Of a stretch of 21,444 bases of DNA, positions 7,705 to 14,355 are shown piece by piece. This DNA is from JBGOUV01 sp041477815 (lineage in GTDB: Bacteria > Acidobacteriota > Terriglobia > Bryobacterales > JACQDG01): contig JBGOUV010000063.1 in NCBI GenBank assembly GCA_041477815.1, positions 1 to 21,444 on the forward strand. The letters run 5' to 3'. Each line of letters begins with the position of its first letter. Within the stretch, counting starts at the first letter, position 1. The notes beneath the pieces are model-generated. The model was given only the letters and a program-made list of their open reading frames with translations. It did not search any database and had not been told where the DNA came from. A program made the position numbers and the translations under genes.

Positions 7705-7981
7705 CTTTTAGCGCACTACCCGTGGCTGATGAAGAGGGAGGCGACGCGGTACAGAGAGTAGCGAAACAAGACCACGAAGCGCTCTCAGGGAGAGCTGAAA
7801 CCGCTGATTCGAAGGGAGATATCGACCGCAAATTTGCGGTCGGCGGGGAATGGGCACGACCTGGACGAAAAGCGCCTTACTCGTGGAAGTGCCGCCGCGC
7901 GGTTCCGGTCGAATGGTCGGCCACTCGAAAGTTGAGATTCAACCCCAGAATACGCATGTGGCTGTGGGCCCTCCCTTCCAT
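7705..7981. other. Gene-free right end of the element
   Basis: No convincing gene. A GTG frame opens at 7701, overlapping the E2 stop, but runs through the terminal repeat into the next gene out of frame, and its translation looks non-coding. The stretch holds a perfect 20-bp palindrome (7823-7842). Confidence 0.4.
7823..7842. repeat. Perfect 20-bp palindrome
   Basis: CGACCGCAAA is followed immediately by its exact reverse complement, with no loop. This suits a dimeric DNA-binding protein better than an RNA hairpin terminator, and there is no T-run. It lies about 140 bases inside the right end of the element. Confidence 0.7.
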
Positions 7982-7998
7982 CAAGCTGACCCACTACC
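7982..7998 (-). repeat. Right terminal inverted repeat
   Basis: Read inward on the minus strand it is GGTAGTGGGTCAGCTTG, matching the left end in 16 of 17 positions. Confidence 0.8.
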
Positions 7999-8006
7999 GA
8001 AGCCCG
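7999..8006 (+). repeat. 8-bp target-site duplication, right copy
   Basis: GAAGCCCG, identical to bases 3010-3017 and immediately outside the right terminal repeat. Confidence 0.8.
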
Positions 8007-8028
8007 CCGTACCAGGTACCCCGATCCC

Positions 8029-8037
8029 TGCTAGAAT
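8029..8037 (+). promoter_or_regulatory. Extended -10 promoter of the VWFA gene
   Basis: TGCTAGAAT fits the TGn-extended -10 pattern (TG, one base, TAGAAT). No clear -35 is seen. It begins only 23 bases beyond the right target duplication, so the element inserted just upstream of this promoter without destroying it. Confidence 0.5.
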
Positions 8038-8061
8038 GTCCTCAGGGCATTTGGAAACGCC

Positions 8062-9066
8062 ATGCGCACCGCGATCGTGTTTCTCGGGTTTGTGTCTTTG
8101 ACCGGCGCTGCCGTTCCGCAGCAGACCGACAGTCAGATCCAGGTTCAGGTCAACGTCGTCAACGTCCCCGTCACTGTGACCGACAGCGAGGGCAAGTTCG
8201 TCTGGGACCTCGAAAAGACCGACTTCAGGGTCTGGGAAGACGGCAAGCAGGTGGAGGTTCGCTACTTCACCCGCGATCCCAAGCAGCCGGTCCACGTCGG
8301 CTTCATCCTCGACGCATCCAGCACCGCCCGGCTCTACTTTAAGACCTACCAGGAAGCGATCCAGGATCTGGCCTGGGCCCTCGTCCCCCCCGGTGATCGA
8401 AGCAAGGGGTTTCTGGTCGCCTACCACACCGAGCCGGAGTACTTGGTCAAGCCCACCTCCGATACGGAAACGATCGTCGAGAAGATCCGCAAGCTCAAGC
8501 CCGGCGGCGGCGCCGCTATGCTCGACGCCGTCTACAACGTCTGCACCAAGTACTTCACCGTCAAGGGTCAGCCCGGCGAGCCCAAGCGGGTGCTGGTCCT
8601 CGTCGGCGACGGCCACGACAACGCCAGCAAGACCTCCCTGGAGCAGACCCTGGAAGCCGCCCAGCGCGCCCAGGTGGTGGTCTATGCCGTGTCCACCGTC
8701 GCTTACGGCTTCACCAACGAGGGCGAGGCCAACCTCGTCCGCCTCACCGAAGAAACGGGCGGCCGCATCGAGCGGCCCCTGCAGAAGATCCACACCAAGG
8801 TGTCGGGCTATCTCTCCACACCCTCCGACGAAGGCAACTACGCGTATAAGGTCGGCACCGGCCAGTACGCCTCCGAGCTGGGCGGCAAACTCTACCAGGC
8901 CATCACCGAGATAGCCGGTGACGTAACCCATCAGTACGTCCTGGGCTACACGTCTCCCACGCCGCTCAAAGAGGCCAAGTTCCGCTCCATCAAGGTGGAG
9001 GTCCTGGTCAAGAACGCCGACGTGAAGATCCGGGCCAGGAAAGGGTACTACACGCCCGCGCCGTGA
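8062..9066 (+). CDS. Secreted VWFA-related protein of the acidobacterial type
   Basis: A 334-aa exported protein. Residues 1 to about 17 are a signal peptide (MRTAIVFLGFVSLTGAA). Next comes the family-specific N-terminal block VNVPVTVTDSEGKFVWDLEK (34-53) and FRVWEDGKQVEV, then a von Willebrand A domain beginning VHVGFILDASST. The metal-binding MIDAS motif is slightly off consensus: D84-A-S86-S-T88, where DxSxS is usual. This family is abundant in Acidobacteriota, and its members are thought to act outside the cytoplasm in binding, but the ligand is unknown. The gene has its own promoter and converges on galK with a 67-base gap. A weak GGAAA precedes the ATG. Confidence 0.88.
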   Translation: MRTAIVFLGFVSLTGAAVPQQTDSQIQVQVNVVNVPVTVTDSEGKFVWDLEKTDFRVWEDGKQVEVRYFTRDPKQPVHVGFILDASSTARLYFKTYQEAIQDLAWALVPPGDRSKGFLVAYHTEPEYLVKPTSDTETIVEKIRKLKPGGGAAMLDAVYNVCTKYFTVKGQPGEPKRVLVLVGDGHDNASKTSLEQTLEAAQRAQVVVYAVSTVAYGFTNEGEANLVRLTEETGGRIERPLQKIHTKVSGYLSTPSDEGNYAYKVGTGQYASELGGKLYQAITEIAGDVTHQYVLGYTSPTPLKEAKFRSIKVEVLVKNADVKIRARKGYYTPAP

Positions 9067-9133
9067 GCCGCGACCGTCAGGGCTCGTGGAGTTCACCCGC
9101 GCCGGCGGCGGTGCGGCAGTGGTGGATCTGGGG

Positions 9134-10152
<1,019 letters not shown>

Positions 10153-10156
<4 letters not shown>

Positions 10157-10329
10157 CGGCGGGTCAGCCAGAGCATCACGCCGCCGAACACCAGCATGCT
10201 CAGGCCGCTGTAGAGGTTGACATTGATCGTGGCCAGCGGGGCGTGGAGGTCGGGTCGCAGGAGTCCGTAGCCGGCCAGCAGGACGCCGAGCACGCTGAAC
10301 ATCAAGCCGATCGGGTAGCGCAGGTCCAT
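10153..10329 (-). CDS. 58-aa two-helix membrane protein
   Basis: A small gene that exactly fills the gap between the symporter and galK. The translation begins MDLRYPIGLMFSVLGVLLAG and ends FGGVMLWLTRR. It has two hydrophobic segments, residues ~6-23 and ~39-55, joined by a short loop with DLHAPLATINVN. The start is 4 bases after the symporter stop and the stop overlaps the galK ATG by four bases, so all three genes are probably co-translated. This supports it being a real gene. Its function is unknown; an accessory or stabilising subunit for the symporter is a guess from position. Confidence 0.75.
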
Positions 10330-10333
10330 ATAT

Positions 10334-11974
10334 CTACCAGAAATACCAGTTGAGTGCCAGCAGGATCAGGGTCACGATGACGGCGAGAAGAACCGGCCGG
10401 CCGTGGCTGACGGGCATCTCCGTAAGGCCCCAGACCAAGCCGCGCATCTCGTCGTCACGCTTGGGGCGGGTGGCCAGGCTGACGGCGATGGTCGCCAGGA
10501 AGCACGCGGTCCAAGCCACGATGGCGATCCAGAAGTTCTGGGCCATGGTGGACGGGAGATGGTGGAGATCGGCGAGCCAGGCGCCCTTCCCCTCGGCCAG
10601 GGTAAGGCCGTGGGTGAGGGCGGCGCCGAGCGTGCCGGCGAGCAGTCCGGCAAAAGCGCCGTGGCCGGTGGCGCGTTTCCAGAACATCCCCAGCAGGAAG
10701 GTGGCGAACAAGGGCGCGTTTACGAAGCCGAAGACCAACTGCAACAGGTCCATGATGTTGTTGTAGATGGTGGCGAGGTAGGCGGCGCCGATGGAGATCA
10801 GGATGCCGGCCACCGTGGCGAGGCGGCCCACGTGCAGGTAGTGGGCATCGGTGGCGCCCGGCCGGATATGCGTCTCGTAAATGTCGCAGGTCCACACGGT
10901 GTTGAACGCGGTCACGTTACCGGCCATGCCGGACATGAAGGAAGCCATGAGCGCGGTGATGCCGACGCCGAGCATCCCGGAGGGGTAGAACTGGGCGAGC
11001 AGGGTGGGGAAGGTCTGGTCGTAGTCGAAGACGCCGGACGCCTTCAGGGGCAGGGCGTAGCCGGAGCCGGCGGTCTTGGTGAGGGCCATGGCCACCAGTC
11101 CGGGCAGGATGACGATGAAGGGGATAAACATCTTGGGGAAGGCGGCGACCAGCGGGGTACGGCGGGCGGCGGACATCGACTCCGCGGCCATAGCGCGCTG
11201 GATCAGCAGAAAGTCGGTACACCAGTAGCCAAACGACAAAACGAAGCCGAGGCCGGCCACCATGGCGAAAGCGTCGACGCCCATAGGGTTCTGGCCGGCG
11301 GTGGACATAAAGCGCCAGGAGGACGTCATCACCTCGGGGAGACGGGCACGGAGCCCGTCCCAGCCGCCGACCCGGACCAGGCAGAGGATGGCCAGCGGGC
11401 TCAGACCGAGCGTGATGAGGAAGAACTGCAGGACCTCGTTATAGATGGACGCGGTGAGGCCGCCGAGAAAGATATAGACCAGCACGATCCCCGCCGATAG
11501 CAGCACGCAGGCCGTGAAACTCCAGCCGAGCAGGAGTTGAAAGAGGCGTCCGAGGGCGTACATGGAGATGCCCGAGGAGAAGACGGTCATGGCGGCGAAG
11601 GTGACGGCGTTGAAGGTGCGGGTCTTTTCGTCGAAGCGGAGCTTGAGGTACTCGGGGACCGACCGGGCGCGCGAGCCGTAGTAAAAGGGCATCATGAACA
11701 GCCCCACGAAGATCATGGCGGGGATGGCGCCGACCCAGTAGAAGTGGACGGTCATGATGCCGTACTTGGCCCCGGAGGCGGCCATGCCGATGACCTCCTG
11801 GGCGCCGAGGTTGGCGGCCACGAAGGCCAGAGCGGCGATCCAGAGCGGGATGGAGCGGCCGGAGTGGAAGAACTGATCGCTGGAGCGGACGCGGTGACGC
11901 AGCCAGTAGCCGATGCCCAGGACAAAGGCGAAGTAGATGGCCAGGATCAGGTAGTCGATGGGGGCCAGGGTCAT
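10334..11974 (-). CDS. Sodium/solute symporter (SSS family), probably sugar transport
   Basis: An inner-membrane sodium-coupled transporter of the SSS/SGLT family, 546 aa, with many hydrophobic helices. Family features include the first helix after MTLAPIDYLILAIYF, the helix-2 segment FHSGRSIPLWIAALAFVAAN (36-55) and the GGLTASIYNEVLQFFLITLG stretch (171-190), close to the SSS signature. Resemblance to SGLT-type sugar carriers and its operon with galactokinase suggest galactose or glucose uptake, but the substrate is inferred. ATG 11974 was chosen because the family N-terminus begins there; an open frame to 12085 overlaps the divergent gene and reads as non-membrane sequence. No clear ribosome binding site. 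Confidence 0.9.
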   Translation of the reverse strand: MTLAPIDYLILAIYFAFVLGIGYWLRHRVRSSDQFFHSGRSIPLWIAALAFVAANLGAQEVIGMAASGAKYGIMTVHFYWVGAIPAMIFVGLFMMPFYYGSRARSVPEYLKLRFDEKTRTFNAVTFAAMTVFSSGISMYALGRLFQLLLGWSFTACVLLSAGIVLVYIFLGGLTASIYNEVLQFFLITLGLSPLAILCLVRVGGWDGLRARLPEVMTSSWRFMSTAGQNPMGVDAFAMVAGLGFVLSFGYWCTDFLLIQRAMAAESMSAARRTPLVAAFPKMFIPFIVILPGLVAMALTKTAGSGYALPLKASGVFDYDQTFPTLLAQFYPSGMLGVGITALMASFMSGMAGNVTAFNTVWTCDIYETHIRPGATDAHYLHVGRLATVAGILISIGAAYLATIYNNIMDLLQLVFGFVNAPLFATFLLGMFWKRATGHGAFAGLLAGTLGAALTHGLTLAEGKGAWLADLHHLPSTMAQNFWIAIVAWTACFLATIAVSLATRPKRDDEMRGLVWGLTEMPVSHGRPVLLAVIVTLILLALNWYFW

Positions 11975-11993
11975 GGGGTGACGGCGGAGGAAG

Positions 11994-12002
11994 AGTATAG
12001 CA
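11994..12002 (-). promoter_or_regulatory. Extended -10 promoter of the symporter-galK operon
   Basis: On the minus strand TGCTATACT is a TGn-extended -10 (TATACT, 5 of 6 to consensus) 19 bases before the symporter ATG. It sits back to back with the divergent promoter of the FMN reductase. Confidence 0.55.
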
Positions 12003-12009
12003 GTGGGCG

Positions 12010-12018
12010 TGATAGGAT
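12010..12018 (+). promoter_or_regulatory. Extended -10 of the FMN reductase, probably leaderless
   Basis: TGATAGGAT is a TGn-extended -10. Only 6 bases separate it from ATG 12025, so transcription would start at or next to the first codon, giving a leaderless mRNA. Confidence 0.45.
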
Positions 12019-12024
12019 GAGCAC

Positions 12025-12606
12025 ATGATTCGCATCGTCGCCATCCTGGGTAGCGTGCGGTCGGGCAACTACAGCGCGAAAGCACTGGCGCTGGTGCAAG
12101 ACGAGGTCGAGAGGCACTCGGAATTCGCCTGGGAGGTGGTGGATCCGGCCAAGCTGCACCTGGCCTTTCCGGGCGCTGGGGGAGATCCGGCGGAGGTCAA
12201 GAAACTGCGGGAGACCGTGGCCGGAGCGACCGGTGTGATTTTCGCCACGCCGGAATATCACGGCAGCTTCAGCAGCGTGACCAAGCTGGTGATAGAAAAC
12301 TTGGGATACCCCTCGGTGCTCGCGGGTAAGCCGGTGACGCTCTTGGGCGTGGCCGAGGGACGGATCGGGGCGATCAAGTCCCTGGAAGCCCTGAGCAGCG
12401 TCTGCGCGCATGTGGGCGCCATTGTTCTGCCGGGACCCGTGTCGGTGGCGCAGGTACAGCGGATGTTCGACGCCGAGGGCCGGTGCACGGACCCCCGGGT
12501 GGAGAAGATGATCCGTTCGGTGGCGACGAACCTGATCGATTACATCAAAGGCAGCATCTGCCCCAGGGTGGCGCTGGAGGCGATGGTCAGAGGCGGTTCA
12601 GGCTGA
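12025..12606 (+). CDS. NAD(P)H-dependent FMN reductase
   Basis: A 193-aa flavodoxin-fold oxidoreductase that passes electrons from NAD(P)H through FMN, to free flavins, quinones or similar acceptors. The FMN phosphate loop is LGSVRSGNYS (8-17), and the second flavin-binding loop is TPEYHGSFSS (75-84) followed by a lysine, as in the NADPH-dependent FMN reductase family. It is divergent from the symporter operon and is the last ordinary chromosomal gene before the tRNA fragment, which begins three bases after its stop. The physiological acceptor cannot be told. Confidence 0.88.
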   Translation: MIRIVAILGSVRSGNYSAKALALVQDEVERHSEFAWEVVDPAKLHLAFPGAGGDPAEVKKLRETVAGATGVIFATPEYHGSFSSVTKLVIENLGYPSVLAGKPVTLLGVAEGRIGAIKSLEALSSVCAHVGAIVLPGPVSVAQVQRMFDAEGRCTDPRVEKMIRSVATNLIDYIKGSICPRVALEAMVRGGSG

Positions 12607-12609
12607 GGG

Positions 12610-12664
12610 TGGTGCTGGAGGAGGGGGTCGAACCCTCATGCTCAGTGAAGAGTGCGGGATTTTG
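12610..12664 (-). other. 3' fragment of a tRNA, probably Leu, as an integration scar
   Basis: On the minus strand this ends like a mature tRNA: CCA (12612-12610), discriminator A, 7-base acceptor strand CTCCAGC, and a perfect T-arm, GAGGG-TTCGACC-CCCTC (12637-12621). Before this come a class-II-like variable arm (CTC...GAG) and CAAAATCCCG, which fits the anticodon loop and 3' stem of tRNA-Leu(CAA). The 5' half is missing: no GCTGGAG partner, D-arm or 5' anticodon stem can be found upstream. Such a 3' fragment is the usual mark of an element that integrated into a tRNA gene; the element would lie at higher coordinates with the intact tRNA at its far end. The T-arm and acceptor are clear; the Leu identity is less sure. 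Confidence 0.6.
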
Positions 12665-12707
12665 CCCGAGTATGACAGTCTAGCCGTGGTGAGATCCATT
12701 CACCTTC

Positions 12708-12716
12708 TGGTATCAT
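12708..12716 (+). promoter_or_regulatory. Extended -10 of the HEPN-like gene, probably leaderless
   Basis: TGGTATCAT is a TGn-extended -10 with TATCAT (5 of 6). The ATG at 12726 is 9 bases later, so the transcript would start at or very near the first codon. Confidence 0.45.
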
Positions 12717-12725
12717 CACATACCG

Positions 12726-13788
12726 ATGACTCGTCTGCGCGCCGAGTTTCATTTCAGCGTGAGGTTGCTCTGGACCGCAAAGAATGCACTGGGCCGGTCG
12801 ATCAGCTTTGAACGGGACGGCCATAGGATCGATGTCGTTCTCCCCGAGGATGAAAACAGCTTCAATCTCGGGGAACCTCACGAGATGGAGTCCTTCGCCA
12901 TCGGGCGCCCCATTCGACGGCTCGGAGACCGAGCCGAAGCAGTGGGTGTCGGTGCGGATCATAAAGGTGGTCATCCGGGGCGACGTCGAGGGGACCGGCG
13001 AGGCCGGCGAGTACTTGAAGAATGTGTTCCCGGTCGCCGAGGGAGCAGCAACCGAATTCGTCGATCGGGTGCGTCTGCTCGGGCAGGTATGGCTAGGAAT
13101 GCGTGGCGAGCCTCAACCGCTTGCCGGCTCAGGGAACGTTTTCAACGACGAGTCCGGTGAGCGGATCAAGATTTCCTACGGCGGGGTGATTTCTGTGAAA
13201 CTCCCGACACCGGACCTGGCCCTCACTGACGCCGGTCTCTCCCGGCTGCAAGAGGCGTCGGCCAAGCAGGAACCTCAGCCCCTGCCGGAGGTTCTGCTGG
13301 CCGACGCGCTCCATATCGCAACAATGGACCGGCCGGATTTCGGCCGAGCCATCCTCATCGCCGCTGTGGCCTGCGAAGCGAAAGTGAAAGCGACGCTGAC
13401 GACCAAGGTGTTCGCGGCGGGCCGGCCACTTGTCGATGTTCTCCTGAGCAATCCTCGCGATTACTCGATGCGGGCCGTATCCCTGTTCGACACCGCGATG
13501 AAGGCTGCGGTGGGCCGGTCCCTCAAAGGGGACGACCCGAAGTTGTACAAGCTGATCGAGAAACTGATCGAATACCGAAACGCCGTGGCGCATACGGGGA
13601 AGGAACCGCCCAAGGTGGAGCCAAGGCTATTGCTGTCCGCAGCCTGTGCGCCATTGGTCAAGGAACACGATATCACAAGCCTGCCCTGTCCGCTGCTGCA
13701 AGTCGGGCAGCGTCGTCCCGCGCAACCGGCAGCACCGCCCCGCCGCGGTCTCAGTAGCCGCCAGGTATGGCCGGCGGCAACGTGCTGA
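12726..13788 (+). CDS. HEPN-like protein with RNxxxH motif, interrupted by a frameshift
   Basis: Two overlapping frames make one protein-like product. Frame one (from ATG 12726) gives MTRLRAEFHFSVRLLWTAKN to HEMESFAIG. From about 12904 the sense continues one base later as APFDGSETEPKQWVSVRIIK. The shift lies in GGGCGCCCC (12903-12911): one extra base would explain it, so this is either a pseudogene or a sequencing error. Corrected length is about 353 aa. The C-terminal half is helical (ADALHIATMDRPDFGRAILI) and ends with YRNAVAH (RNAVAH at 13576-13593), matching the RNxxxH catalytic motif of HEPN ribonucleases, common in phage defence and toxin systems. The 3' end overlaps the convergent lysozyme-like gene by 38 bases. 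The HEPN call rests on this motif and its helical context. Confidence 0.55.
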
Positions 13789-14320
13789 CCTCCGGATACA
13801 ACTGCATCCGCTGCTGCAACCGCCAGAGATACAGAGCGGAGCGGGCGCCGCCATTGGGGTGGGCGCTGGACCAGTACCGGCCCAAATCCGCCGGGTTGGT
13901 GTCGGGCGGGAGCTTATGTTCTTTGGTGATCTCGTCCAGCCGCCGTATGGCCAGCTCGAAGTGGCGCTCCTTGTCGGTGAGCGTGTCCAGCGGCAGCTTC
14001 CAGCCGACGCAGAAATAGCCGGGTAGTTGGGTATAGCCGTGGAGCCCGCCCAGGCGTTTGAGCAGCTCGGCCTTCTCGCCCTCGGTCTCCGCCATCCCCA
14101 GGTACTTCTCGAGTTGGGCCTTGGTCACACCGTCGACCTTGGTCTCGGTTCCGCGCAGGAGGCCGACCAGTTTGTCGTGAAGCTCCGGAACGAAGCGATA
14201 CGACGCCCGGCGGCCCTCCGACTCGTTGGCCGTAATGGCCGCCAGCAGAGCGCTCTTGGCCCGGTCGCCGCCGGTGGCCTTGTCGATCTCGGCCCCGCAG
14301 CTCTCGCGGACCCGCATCAT
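13751..14320 (-). CDS. Lysozyme-like protein at the end of the tail module (hypothetical)
   Basis: A 189-aa soluble protein. Residues 24-51 (the AAITANESEG part at 27-36 plus YRFVPELHDKL) resemble the start of phage muramidase or transglycosylase domains, with E33 as a possible catalytic acid. The rest (HGYTQLPGYFCVGW, then ERHFELAIRRLDEITKE) I do not recognise. The frame is open to 14491, but that overlaps the upstream gene by more than 100 bases. ATG 14320 was preferred, with GGAG 9 bases before it and a 35-base gap from the 896-aa gene's stop; ATG 14317 is an equal alternative. Position at the end of the tail genes suits an endolysin or tail-associated cell-wall hydrolase, but the evidence is weak. 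Confidence 0.6.
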   Translation of the reverse strand: MMRVRESCGAEIDKATGGDRAKSALLAAITANESEGRRASYRFVPELHDKLVGLLRGTETKVDGVTKAQLEKYLGMAETEGEKAELLKRLGGLHGYTQLPGYFCVGWKLPLDTLTDKERHFELAIRRLDEITKEHKLPPDTNPADLGRYWSSAHPNGGARSALYLWRLQQRMQLYPEVSTLPPAIPGGY

Positions 14321-14355
14321 CAGCTCACGCTCCGCCTCAATACTATACGGCGGGG

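Larger units (their letters stand above)
3018..7998. mobile_element. Non-autonomous transposon-like element carrying a CBASS system
   Basis: The 4,981-bp segment begins with GGTAGTGGGTCAGTTTG (3018-3034) and ends with the reverse complement of GGTAGTGGGTCAGCTTG (7982-7998): 16 of 17 positions match, the first 13 without error. Both ends abut the same 8-bp direct repeat. Inside lie only the five CBASS genes and two short gene-free ends (3035-3261 and 7705-7981). No transposase or resolvase is recognisable, so it would need one in trans or has lost its own. Eight-base duplications are made by families such as IS66, IS1595 and ISL3, but the ends cannot be assigned to a family by eye. Confidence 0.8.

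Noticed and set aside
7823..7842. Intrinsic terminator for the CD-NTase-E2 operon
   Set aside because: The palindrome has no loop and no T-run, and lies more than 100 bases after the stop.
7701..8342. 213-aa GTG frame overlapping the E2 stop
   Set aside because: It crosses the terminal repeat and the promoter and start of the VWFA gene out of frame. The GTGA overlap is suggestive, but the translation does not look like a protein; at most the first ~94 codons could be native.
12610..12700. Intact tRNA gene
   Set aside because: T-arm and acceptor 3' strand are present but no matching 5' acceptor strand or D-arm can be found.
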